Positions 17,387-24,655 of a DNA stretch of 44,402 nt are shown here, piece by piece. The translations under genes and the position numbers were made by a program. The stretch comes from Bacillota bacterium (GTDB lineage Bacteria > Bacillota_A > Clostridia > Clostridiales > Clostridiaceae): positions 1 through 44,402 of the forward strand of contig JAKBFR010000006.1 of NCBI GenBank assembly GCA_021837545.1, read 5' to 3'. The first letter of the stretch is position 1. The number at the start of each line of letters is the position of its first letter. A model generated the notes under the pieces. That model ran no database searches, was not told the origin of the DNA, and saw only the letters and a list, made by a program, of their open reading frames with translations.

Positions 17387-17532
17387 AAGTGAAACTTGAT
17401 TCAGGTGGGGTTTTAATACCTATCTGAATCTTAGTTGAACTTATACCCTCAAGGGGCACAATGTCTAGGAGCGTGCAGCCGTTATCTCTCAATTTAAGAA
17501 GTAGGAGTATTACGGATGCTAGCTATCAGATA
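17387..17532 (+). ncRNA. Structured element, long copy, in the leader of the uronate operon
   Basis: It begins AAGTGAAACTTGATTCAGG and folds as GATTCAGgTggGG ... CCtatCTGAATC. A CCCT-CA-AGGG mini-hairpin follows (17446-17455). Then GCAGCCGTTAT pairs with ATTACGGATGC across an AATTTAAG region, ending CTAGCTATCAGATAAA. The end abuts the SD of the dehydrogenase gene (AAGGAGG at 17538). It shares its head and tail with the inverted copy at 11347-11431. The high GC and compact pairing stand out from the AT-rich flanks. Candidate identities are an IS200/IS605-type right end (with omega-RNA-like scaffold) or a dispersed clostridial RNA. The function is open. Confidence 0.5.
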
Positions 17533-17552
17533 AATATAAGGAGGCAAATATT

Positions 17553-18341
17553 ATGGATATGATTAAAAATTTTTCATTAGAAGGTAAGATAGCATTAGTA
17601 ACAGGGGCAGCATATGGTATTGGATTTGCGCTTGCAAAGTCTTATGCAGAAGCAGGAGCAACAATAGTGTTTAATGATATTAAGCAGGAGTTAGTTGATA
17701 AGGGATTAAAAGCTTATGAAGAAGCTGGAATAAAAGCATATGGATATGTATGTGATGTTACAGATGAACCAAAGGTAATTGAATTAGTTGAAAAAATAGA
17801 AAAAGAAGTTGGGGTAATTGATATTTTAGTAAATAATGCAGGAATAATTAAGCGTATCCCAATGCTTGAAATGAAAGCAGAAGAGTTTAGACAAGTCATA
17901 GATGTAGATTTAACTGCACCATTTATAGTAGCTAAAGCTGTAATACCTGGAATGATTAAACAAGGACGTGGAAAAATAATAAATATATGTTCTATGATGA
18001 GTGAACTCGGAAGAGAAACAGTTTCAGCTTATGCAGCTGCTAAAGGTGGACTTAAAATGCTAACAAAGAATATTGCATCTGAATATGGTCAATACAATAT
18101 TCAATGTAATGGACTTGGACCAGGATATATAGAAACACCTCAAACTGCACCAATTAGAATAGATGGACATCCATTTAATAATTTTATAATAGCAAAGACT
18201 CCAGCTGCACGTTGGGGAACACCAGAAGATTTAACAGGACCAGCTGTTTTCTTAGCATCTAATGCATCAGATTTCGTAAACGGTCATGTGTTATATGTAG
18301 ATGGCGGAATCTTAGCTTACATTGGAAAACAACCAGAATAA
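17553..18341 (+). CDS. SDR dehydrogenase, DhuD-like (gluconate 5-dehydrogenase family)
   Basis: The 262-residue short-chain dehydrogenase has the Rossmann motif TGAAYGIG (17-24), NNAG at 94-97, catalytic S147, and Y160-x-x-x-K164 in SAYAAAKGG. The C-terminal VNGHVLYVDGGILAYIGKQPE is typical of the gluconate 5-dehydrogenase / KduD branch. Its partner 38 bases on is an RpiB-family isomerase. That pair is the DhuD-DhuI pair described for streptococcal glycosaminoglycan degradation, where DhuI isomerises 4-deoxy-5-keto-hexuronate and DhuD reduces the product to 2-keto-3-deoxygluconate with NADH. kdgK and kdgA nearby complete the route. The role is therefore inferred with good support; plain gluconate 5-dehydrogenase activity remains possible. 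SD AAGGAGG with an 8-base gap precedes ATG 17553. Confidence 0.88.
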   Translation: MDMIKNFSLEGKIALVTGAAYGIGFALAKSYAEAGATIVFNDIKQELVDKGLKAYEEAGIKAYGYVCDVTDEPKVIELVEKIEKEVGVIDILVNNAGIIKRIPMLEMKAEEFRQVIDVDLTAPFIVAKAVIPGMIKQGRGKIINICSMMSELGRETVSAYAAAKGGLKMLTKNIASEYGQYNIQCNGLGPGYIETPQTAPIRIDGHPFNNFIIAKTPAARWGTPEDLTGPAVFLASNASDFVNGHVLYVDGGILAYIGKQPE

Positions 18342-18379
18342 TAGTTAAAAATAACCCCAATAATAGGAGGAAAAGAAAA

Positions 18380-19018
18380 ATGAAAATTGCTTTAATAAAT
18401 GAAAATAGCCAAGCGGTAAAAAATGAAATCATATATGAATCATTAAAAAAGATAGTAGAACCAAAAGGACATGAAGTATTCAATTATGGAATGTATAGTG
18501 CAGAAGATCCCGCAGTATTAACATATGTTCAAAATGGTATCTTAGCAGCCATTCTTTTAAATTCGGGAGCAGCTGATTATGTAATAACTGGATGTGGAAC
18601 AGGAGAGGGAGCAATGCTAGCATGCAATTCATTCCCAGGAGTGCTATGTGGTCATGTAGTAGATCCTTCAGATGCATTTATGTTTGCACAAATTAATGAT
18701 GGAAATGCAATAGCAATGCCTTTTGCAAAAGGATTTGGATGGGGAGCAGAATTAAATTTGGAATATATATTTGAAAAATTATTCCAAGGCGAAAGTGGAC
18801 AAGGATATCCAAAGGATAGAGTTGTGCCAGAACAAAGAAATAAAAAGATATTAGATGAAGTTAAAAAAGTAACACATAAAGATATGGTAACAATCTTAAA
18901 AGAAATAGATCAAGATTTATTAAAGGGAGCTATAAGTGGAGAAAAATTTAAAGAATATTTCTTTAATAATTGTAAATCTATAGAGATAGAATCTTGTATT
19001 AGAAATATATTAGAGTAA
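18380..19018 (+). CDS. RpiB/LacAB family isomerase, DhuI-like 4-deoxy-5-keto-uronate isomerase
   Basis: The 212-residue protein has the RpiB/LacA/LacB fold. The core VITGCGTGEGAMLACNSFPGV corresponds to the family active-site loop, with C72 as the likely acid/base cysteine, followed by PFAKGFGWGAEL. It is longer than ribose-5-phosphate isomerase B (about 150 residues) because of a C-terminal extension of about 60 residues, as in the uronate-isomerase branch. It sits 38 bases behind the SDR dehydrogenase with SD AGGAGGAAAAG. The pairing with a DhuD-type SDR and with kdgK-kdgA points to 4-deoxy-L-threo-5-hexosulose-uronate as substrate. No classical kduI occurs in the window. Confidence 0.82.
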   Translation: MKIALINENSQAVKNEIIYESLKKIVEPKGHEVFNYGMYSAEDPAVLTYVQNGILAAILLNSGAADYVITGCGTGEGAMLACNSFPGVLCGHVVDPSDAFMFAQINDGNAIAMPFAKGFGWGAELNLEYIFEKLFQGESGQGYPKDRVVPEQRNKKILDEVKKVTHKDMVTILKEIDQDLLKGAISGEKFKEYFFNNCKSIEIESCIRNILE

Positions 19019-19076
19019 CACATTGAGATAGTTTAATTTTATGATAACATGATCTAACTAAACCCGCATTATTGGC

Positions 19077-19144
19077 GCATATTCTTCAGAATATATATGG
19101 TAATATGGTTTAGAATATATATGGTAAACCATATTAGAATATGC
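19077..19144. repeat. Inverted repeat with an internal 16-bp direct duplication
   Basis: GCATATTCT ... AAACC ATATTAGAATATGC: the outer arms at 19077-19085 and 19136-19144 pair, and ATATGGTTT pairs with AAACCATAT. Between them AGAATATATATGGTAA occurs twice, 24 bases apart (19088-19103, 19112-19127), as if part of a hairpin had been duplicated. Confidence 0.6.
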
Positions 19145-19249
19145 AGTGTCTAATTATAGTAAGTAAAAACATACATTCAATTAGTATGGATATATTAAAA
19201 GATACTATCACAATACGTTAGAATAATAGAAAAATGTGACTTGTATAAT

Positions 19250-19282
19250 AAGGTTGGAGGTAGAATTTAAATCTCCAACCTT
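19250..19282 (+). terminator. Terminator of the dehydrogenase-isomerase operon
   Basis: AAGGTTGGAG and CTCCAACCTT, a perfect 10-bp stem with a 13-base loop, then TCTTTTACATTT. It lies about 230 bases after the isomerase stop, past the inverted repeat. Confidence 0.8.
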
Positions 19283-19353
19283 TCTTTTACATTTATTTAA
19301 TATTACTCAATTAGCCGCAATTTAAATTCAAGAATAGAAAAAAATATATAATA

Positions 19354-20160
19354 TTACAAAAGACTAGAATGAATATATCCCATAACTTTACTAATATTAT
19401 TTGCAACATTCATGAACCCATTTTTATACTTTAATAAACTTTCTATATTATTAAAAAGAGTTACTGAGGAGAGGCTTGTAGCTGCAATCATTTTATTAGT
19501 TCTATCAAAAATAGGAACAGCTATGCATATAACGCCAGTATCACATTCAATATTATCAAGTGAATATAAATTCTTTCTTATATCATGAATTTCATCTATA
19601 AGTACATTAATATCAGTTATAGTATTTTCGGCGTATTTAACAAATTTAGTATCTTTTAATAAGTTTCTTATTTTATCATCAGAATATTGAGATAATAATA
19701 ACTTACCCGAAGCAGTACAATAAATTGGTGCTTTTTTACCTATGCTTGAAGACATTGCTATATTTCTACTAGTATGTTCAGATGATACTTTATCTACATA
19801 TATTATATTAGAATAGGATTCATCTGGAATACAAAGATGTATAACTTCATCAACTTTAGTTGCAAATTCATGTATGTAAGGTCTGGAAATGCTTATTAAA
19901 TCCATACTATTTGTCATAGAAGAGGATAGATTAAGTACTTTTATATCAAGTTGATATTTATCATTTTCTTTGTTTTGGGTAACATATTTTTTATATTTTA
20001 AAGTTGTGATTAATCTGTGTATAGTACTTTTACTTAATCCTAAAATTTTTGACAATTCTCCAATTCCACAACCTTTCGGATATTCCGATAGACAATCAAG
20101 TATGTCTAGTGCACGTTCTACGGACTGAACTAAATTAACATTATTTGAATCTTCAGACAT
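19354..20160 (-). CDS. IclR family transcriptional regulator (KdgR-like)
   Basis: The 268-residue protein has the N-terminal IclR winged helix (AVERALDILDCLSEYPKGCGI, then ELSKILGLSKSTIHRLITTL, residues about 13-60). The C-terminal effector-binding GAF-like domain spans about 85-260 (IAMSSSIGKKAPIYCTASGKLLLSQ and CDTGVICIAVPIFDR). Many IclR members sense KDG, and this one sits inside the uronate locus, divergent from kdgK. A perfect GTTCC-N7-GGAAC palindrome in the shared spacer is a likely operator. Repression of kdgK-kdgA relieved by KDG is the natural inference. SD AGGATTTAAT precedes the start on the minus strand. Confidence 0.92.
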   Translation of the reverse strand: MSEDSNNVNLVQSVERALDILDCLSEYPKGCGIGELSKILGLSKSTIHRLITTLKYKKYVTQNKENDKYQLDIKVLNLSSSMTNSMDLISISRPYIHEFATKVDEVIHLCIPDESYSNIIYVDKVSSEHTSRNIAMSSSIGKKAPIYCTASGKLLLSQYSDDKIRNLLKDTKFVKYAENTITDINVLIDEIHDIRKNLYSLDNIECDTGVICIAVPIFDRTNKMIAATSLSSVTLFNNIESLLKYKNGFMNVANNISKVMGYIHSSLL

Positions 20161-20260
20161 ATTAAATCCTCCATGTATAATTATTTTCTTTATACTACAT
20201 TGTAATATTTAATATAGATTTTAACAAATAAAAAATCAAAAAGTTTTTATTGAAGTATCA

Positions 20261-20289
20261 TTGACAATTATAAGTGAAGATATTAAAAT
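20261..20289 (+). promoter_or_regulatory. Sigma-A promoter of kdgK-kdgA
   Basis: TTGACA (20261-20266), 17 bases, TAAAAT (20284-20289). The palindrome at 20310 falls about 20 bases after the -10 box. Confidence 0.7.
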
Positions 20290-20309
20290 AATATTAGATA
20301 ATGAAACAA

Positions 20310-20328
20310 CGTTCCACAATACGGAACG
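20310..20328. promoter_or_regulatory. Probable IclR operator
   Basis: CGTTCC-ACAATAC-GGAACG, a perfect 6-bp inverted repeat spaced by 7 bases, near +15 of the kdgK promoter and between the divergent IclR and kdgK genes. Inverted TTCC/GGAA half-sites are common for IclR proteins. I saw no second copy upstream of the dehydrogenase operon. Confidence 0.55.
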
Positions 20329-20396
20329 ACAGCAAATCTCAAAATGGATATATAATATTCTTTAATTATATATAATATTAACCAAAAAATTAATCA

Positions 20397-20449
20397 TAGC
20401 CTTATCAAGTAGAAAATTTAATTCTATCTCTGCATACTTGATAAGGCTA
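20397..20449 (+). promoter_or_regulatory. Perfect 15-bp hairpin in the kdgK leader
   Basis: TAGCCTTATCAAGTA and TACTTGATAAGGCTA pair exactly with a 23-base loop, ending 30 bases before the kdgK ATG. AAAAATATAAG follows, so it is not a clear terminator. It may shield or stabilise the mRNA 5' end, or serve as an attenuator. Confidence 0.5.
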
Positions 20450-20479
20450 AAAATATAAGTTGAAAGTGGTGTATTGTTA

Positions 20480-21427
20480 ATGGATGTAATTACTATAGGA
20501 GATGCAATGATTGCAATGTGTCCTAAAGAAAAAGGACCAATAATATTTTGTAACACTTTTGAAAGAAAAATAGGTGGAGCAGAATTAAATGTTGCAATAG
20601 GTTGTGCAAGATTAGGATTAAATTCAGGCTGGATAAGCAGACTTGGAAATGATGATTTTGGGAAATACATATTAAAAACAGTAAGAGGAGAAGGTATTGA
20701 TATTTCAGAAGTTAAACTTGTGGATGAATACCCAACATCTGTATACTTTAGAGAAGTTTTATCTGATGGCTCTAGTAGATCTTTTTATTATAGAGAAAAA
20801 TCGCCAACAAGTACAATGAATCATAAAGAATTAAATGAAGAGTATTTTAAGAATTCAAAAGTACTTCATATTACAGGAGTTTTTCCTTCGATTAATATGA
20901 ATAATAGAGAAGTTATATTTGAAGCAGTAAAATTAGCAAAGAAACATAATTTAATAGTTTCTTTTGATCCTAATATTAGATTAAAAATGTGGAGTAAAGA
21001 AGAAGCTAAAAGTTATATAGAAAAACTTTTACCTTATGTTGATATTCTTTTAATAGGAGATGAAGAGGTAGAAATATTATTAGGTGAAACAAGTTTAGAA
21101 GATGCAATAAAAGTTTTCCATAGCTATGGAATAGAAAAAGTTATTGTTAAAAAAGGTGCTAAAGGAGCAATAGGATCGGATAATGAAAATATTTATGAGG
21201 TAGATGCTATTAAACCAAAAGCTCTAGTTGATACAGTAGGTGCAGGAGATGGGTTTGCAGCAGGATTTTTAACAGCACTACTTAAAGGAGAAACATTAGA
21301 AAATTGTGTTAGATTTGCAAATGCAGTTGGATCTTTAGTAGTTGGAGTTGAAGGTGATAATGAAGGATTACCTTATTATGATGATGTTTTAGTGCATTTA
21401 GGACAAGCAAAAAAAGTGGAACGTTAG
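20480..21427 (+). CDS. kdgK: 2-keto-3-deoxygluconate kinase (PfkB family)
   Basis: This enzyme phosphorylates KDG to KDPG. The 315-residue protein has the PfkB N-terminal motif IGGAELNVAIGCARLGL (GG with N-x-A) and the C-terminal signature DTVGAGDGFAAGFLTALL with catalytic Asp in GAGD. RSFYYREKSPTSTM near residues 97-110 is the substrate-contact region typical of KDG kinases. The start is ATG 20480, 8 bases after AAAGTGGTG; a TTG two codons upstream is less likely. kdgA follows 91 bases downstream, and the IclR repressor is divergent. This context strongly favours KDG over fructose or ribose as substrate. Confidence 0.92.
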   Translation: MDVITIGDAMIAMCPKEKGPIIFCNTFERKIGGAELNVAIGCARLGLNSGWISRLGNDDFGKYILKTVRGEGIDISEVKLVDEYPTSVYFREVLSDGSSRSFYYREKSPTSTMNHKELNEEYFKNSKVLHITGVFPSINMNNREVIFEAVKLAKKHNLIVSFDPNIRLKMWSKEEAKSYIEKLLPYVDILLIGDEEVEILLGETSLEDAIKVFHSYGIEKVIVKKGAKGAIGSDNENIYEVDAIKPKALVDTVGAGDGFAAGFLTALLKGETLENCVRFANAVGSLVVGVEGDNEGLPYYDDVLVHLGQAKKVER

Positions 21428-21518
21428 GATCATATTCTGAAAAAATACAAAAACAAAATAAAACATAGAAATAGAATAATTTTAAATTAATATATAAATA
21501 AAGGATGAGGTGTAAATA

Positions 21519-22145
21519 ATGTTTGAAAAAATTTATGAAACATTAAAAGAAGAAAAAGCTGTAGCCGTTATTAGAACTAAAACTTATGAAGAAGCAAAAG
21601 AGATTAGTATAGCAGCCATTGACGGTGGAATGAAGATTATAGAAGTAACTATGAGTGTACCAAATGCACCAAAGTTAATAAAAGAATTAAAGGAAGAATA
21701 TAAAGATGCATGTGTTGGAGCAGGAACTGTTTTAACTAAAGATGCTGTAGATGAATGTATTGAGAATAATGCTGATTTTATTGTTTCTCCTTGTGTTGAT
21801 GAAGAGATAATAGCGTATGCAATTCAAAGAAAAGCATTAATGATTCCAGGCCTTATGACAATGTCAGAAATAAACAAAGTTTATAAAATGGGATTAAGAT
21901 TTATAAAAATATTCCCTGGAAATGTTGTTGGAAAAGGATTAATAGGAGCAGCAAAATCAATCTTCCCAGATATTAATATAATGCCTACTGGTGGAGTAAA
22001 CAAGGATAATATAAGTGAATGGATACAATCTGGGGCAGATTGCAGTGGTATCGGCAGTGATTTAAACAAAGCATATAAAAGCAATGGTGCTCAAGGCGTA
22101 AAAGAATATTGTACGGACGTTATGAAGAACGTAAAAAATTTATAA
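21519..22145 (+). CDS. kdgA: 2-dehydro-3-deoxy-phosphogluconate aldolase (KHG/KDPG aldolase)
   Basis: This enzyme cleaves KDPG to pyruvate and glyceraldehyde-3-phosphate. The 208-residue class I aldolase has VAVIRT at the N-terminus, E42 in IIEVTM, VGAGTVLT, and the Schiff-base lysine K130 in F-I-K-I-F-P. The phosphate-binding loop is MPTGGVN. Length and motifs are those of Eda/KdgA. It is co-directional with kdgK and followed by a strong terminator, so the two form one operon that completes the uronate route begun at 17553. SD AGGATGAGGTG precedes ATG 21519. Confidence 0.95.
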   Translation: MFEKIYETLKEEKAVAVIRTKTYEEAKEISIAAIDGGMKIIEVTMSVPNAPKLIKELKEEYKDACVGAGTVLTKDAVDECIENNADFIVSPCVDEEIIAYAIQRKALMIPGLMTMSEINKVYKMGLRFIKIFPGNVVGKGLIGAAKSIFPDINIMPTGGVNKDNISEWIQSGADCSGIGSDLNKAYKSNGAQGVKEYCTDVMKNVKNL

Positions 22146-22165
22146 TTTATTAGGATTTTAGATAG

Positions 22166-22201
22166 TAGTGATTAGTTTTACAATAATAAAACTAATCACT
22201 A
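22166..22201 (+). terminator. Terminator of kdgK-kdgA
   Basis: TAGTGATTAGTTTTA and TAAAACTAATCACTA, a perfect 15-bp stem with a 6-base loop, then TTTTTATG. Confidence 0.9.
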
Positions 22202-22210
22202 TTTTTATGT

Positions 22211-22582
22211 AAAAAAGGATATACTGAAGCAATTACTAAATCAGATAAGTGGGATATAACAGGGAATTGAATACAAGAATGCGAACTATTAGTTAAAAAA
22301 GATTGAGGAAAGGGTATGTTATTTAATTCACTATATGGAAGGTTATTGCTTGCATTACATTCTCAAAATAAAAAATTGGAATAATATCCAAAATTATTTA
22401 AAATAGGATACATAAAAAGTAATTTGTTTGTGAAATCCCTCATGAATTAGGGAAGAACAGAGGTTGCTGTAGAATATGAAGGTAACAGTGAATTATATAT
22501 GTAAGATACTATTACTGCAAAACCATTTTTAGATATCCAATTTTCAGAAATAAAGATTGTTAAAAAAATAGTTATTCTTTAA
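22211..22582 (+). pseudogene. Relic of a GH43-type glycoside hydrolase, C-terminal portion
   Basis: One reading frame (starting 22211) gives KKGYTEAITKSDKWDITGN, stop, IQECELLVKKD, stop, GKGMLFNSLYGRLLLALHSQ, NKKLE, stop, YPKLFKIGYIKS. This follows the end of family 43 glycosidases: Y-x-x-G/A-x-A-x-S-x-x-I-x-G-x-W, then D-G-G-H-G-M-x-F-x-T-x-x-G-x-L-x-L-x-x-H-x-P-N. Stops lie at 22268, 22304, 22382, 22448 and 22502, all in the same frame with no frameshift. No catalytic N-terminal part is present, because the kdgA terminator lies directly upstream. It cannot make a working enzyme. The assignment rests on the D-G/stop-GKGM...LALHSxN block; the segment after 22400 is not recognised. Confidence 0.6.
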
Positions 22583-22856
22583 AAAATTAAAATCAAAGCT
22601 TATAATAAAACTGAAATGTTAAATTATTACACGAATCTATTATAGTTACTTATATTGAATATGCTATATGAGTTCCCATGTAAAGGATATAAATGAGATG
22701 AAATTATATATTTTAATTAATTTGAAAGGTGGTTGTTATGTTGTATATTTCGAATGGGTAAAATGATAAGTATAGAAAATTCAAAGTAGTTAGAAAAACA
22801 GATTTACTTGAAATAAACGTAATAATTTAATAATAGTTTTAAGGGGTCTGATAAAG
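22583..22856. other. Intergenic region upstream of the Rnf locus
   Basis: It contains no gene of size. A 7-codon frame, M-L-Y-I-S-N-G (22738-22761), has a good SD (AAAGGTGG, 5-base gap), but may be chance. No convincing -35/-10 pair was seen; the promoter of the rseC-like gene must lie here. Confidence 0.3.
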
Positions 22857-23267
22857 ATGAAAACAGAACAAGGTTTGGTAATTGAGATAAGTGATAATAT
22901 TGCCAGAATTAAAGTTGGAAGACATAGTGACTGTAGTAATTGTGGTGCTTGTCCAGGCAACGATAGTGTGATTATAAGTGCAAATAATAAAATAGGGGCC
23001 AAAGTAGGAGATAAGGTGACCTTTGAAATGAAAGAAGTTAACATTTTAAAAGGAGCCTTTATTGTTTTTGTTTTACCACTAATTGTTGCATTTATTGGGG
23101 TACTGTTAGGAGGGCTTATAGGAAAATACATGGGGTCTAATATAAACGTTTCTCAAATTATAGGTGGAATAACTGCTTTTTTATTATCTATGATATTTGT
23201 AAAGTTATTTGATAGAGCTGCAACTATAAGTGAAAAGTCAAAGCCAGCAATTATTAGTATTTTATAG
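22857..23267 (+). CDS. RseC/MucC-like Fe-S membrane protein
   Basis: The 136-residue protein has an N-terminal soluble part with a cysteine cluster C26-S-N-C29-G-A-C32 (in HSDCSNCGACPGND). Two membrane segments follow: GAFIVFVLPLIVAFIGVLLGGLI, about 63-85, and a second near 96-118. RseC-type proteins are encoded with rnf operons in proteobacteria (SoxR-reducing system) and beside rnf in clostridia. The cluster probably binds Fe-S and takes part in electron transfer or assembly. It is directly upstream of rnfC (58 bases) and reads the same way, so it is likely the first gene of the operon. SD TTTAAGGGGTCTGATAAAG lies before ATG 22857. Confidence 0.82.
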   Translation: MKTEQGLVIEISDNIARIKVGRHSDCSNCGACPGNDSVIISANNKIGAKVGDKVTFEMKEVNILKGAFIVFVLPLIVAFIGVLLGGLIGKYMGSNINVSQIIGGITAFLLSMIFVKLFDRAATISEKSKPAIISIL

Positions 23268-23325
23268 TAAATATTTTCTATAACATAAGTTTTTTGTTAA
23301 AAACATAATTAAGAGGTGATTGTTA

Positions 23326-24639
23326 ATGTTAAAGCGTTTTCTCGGAGGAATTCATCCTAAAGATAGTAAAGTATATACTATGGACAAAACTATTGAAATT
23401 CCACCTTTACCTTCTCAAGTAGTTATTCCTATGAGTCAGCATATAGGAGCTCCTTGTACACCGCTAGTTAAGGTTGGTGATAAGGTTAAGAAAGGACAAG
23501 TTATAGCTGAAAGTGATGCTTTTATGCATAGTCCAGTGCATGCATCTATTTCTGGAGAAGTTATTAAGATTGCAGAAATGCCACATGCATCTAGAGTTAA
23601 CTGTTTATCAATCGTTATTAAAAATGATGGCTTGGATGAATGGGTTCAAGGTATTCCGTTACATCGTGAATGGGACCAACTAGAGACAGCAGAAATCCTT
23701 GATATTATTAAAGGAGCAGGAGCAGTTGGAATGGGAGGTGCTACTTTCCCTACACATATTAAGCTTTCTCCAAATAAAAATGTTGATGTTTTTATTGTAA
23801 ATGCAGCTGAATGTGAGCCGTATTTGACAGCAGATTATAGAATGATGCTTGAATATGCAAAGCGTATAGTTACGGGTGTTAAAATAGTTATGAAAGTACT
23901 TGGTGTTAGTAAATGTTTCGTAGGAATAGAGGATAATAAACCAGAGGCTGTAAGCGTTATGAAAGATGCTTTTAAAGGCACATCTGTTGAGGTAGTATCT
24001 TTACCTACAAAGTATCCTCAAGGTGCAGAAAAAATGTTGATAAAAGTACTTACTAATCGTGAAGTTCCATCTGGTGGATTACCTATGGATGTTGGAGTTG
24101 TAGTACAAAATGTTGGTACTACAGTTTCGATTTGTGATGCTGTAGTTAGTGGGATTCCACTAATAGAAAGAGTTACTACCGTTTCTGGAGATGCAATTAA
24201 GGATCCTAAAAATTTATTATTAAGAATAGGGACTAGCTATGAATATGTAATAGATTATTGCGGAGGATTTAGTAAAACTCCTGAAAAAATAATTTCTGGA
24301 GGGCCTATGATGGGTATGGCTCAATTTACATTAGATGTACCTGTAATTAAAGGAACCTCTGGTATATTGGCTTTAAGTAGTGATGTTGTAAATTCTGGAG
24401 AAGAGTCTCCTTGCATTAGATGTGGTAGATGTGTTAAAGCATGTCCTATGGGGTTAGTACCAAGTATGTTAAGTATATTAGGCGAACGTAATAGATTTAA
24501 AGAAGCTAAAGAAGAATATGGTTTGTTTAATTGTATAGAATGTGGAAGTTGTGTTTATACATGTCCTGCAAAACGTAATATTGTGCAATATATAAAATAT
24601 GCAAAAGCACAAAATTTAGCACAATCAGCAAAGAAATAG
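23326..24639 (+). CDS. rnfC: Rnf complex subunit RnfC (NADH-binding, Fe-S)
   Basis: RnfC is the peripheral subunit that exchanges electrons with NAD(H) in the ferredoxin:NAD+ oxidoreductase. The 437-residue protein has a biotin-lipoyl-like N-terminal domain (KVGDKVKKGQVIAES ... SPVHASISGEV). The flavin/nucleotide-binding core follows (GAGAVGMGGATFPTHIKL and VNAAECEPYLTADYR). Two C-terminal 4Fe-4S motifs begin at C363 (CIRCGRCVKACP) and about residue 403 (CIECGSCVYTCP). The start is ATG 23326, 7 bases after AAGAGGTG; an upstream TTG at 23320 is rejected. It is first of rnfC-D-G-E-A-B, the usual clostridial order. Confidence 0.96.
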   Translation: MLKRFLGGIHPKDSKVYTMDKTIEIPPLPSQVVIPMSQHIGAPCTPLVKVGDKVKKGQVIAESDAFMHSPVHASISGEVIKIAEMPHASRVNCLSIVIKNDGLDEWVQGIPLHREWDQLETAEILDIIKGAGAVGMGGATFPTHIKLSPNKNVDVFIVNAAECEPYLTADYRMMLEYAKRIVTGVKIVMKVLGVSKCFVGIEDNKPEAVSVMKDAFKGTSVEVVSLPTKYPQGAEKMLIKVLTNREVPSGGLPMDVGVVVQNVGTTVSICDAVVSGIPLIERVTTVSGDAIKDPKNLLLRIGTSYEYVIDYCGGFSKTPEKIISGGPMMGMAQFTLDVPVIKGTSGILALSSDVVNSGEESPCIRCGRCVKACPMGLVPSMLSILGERNRFKEAKEEYGLFNCIECGSCVYTCPAKRNIVQYIKYAKAQNLAQSAKK

Positions 24640-24655
24640 TGAGAGAAGGGATAAA

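Noticed and set aside
22738..22761. Seven-codon leader peptide before the RseC-like gene
   Set aside because: The SD is good, but there is no regulatory codon run and no attenuator structure after it; not enough to call a gene.
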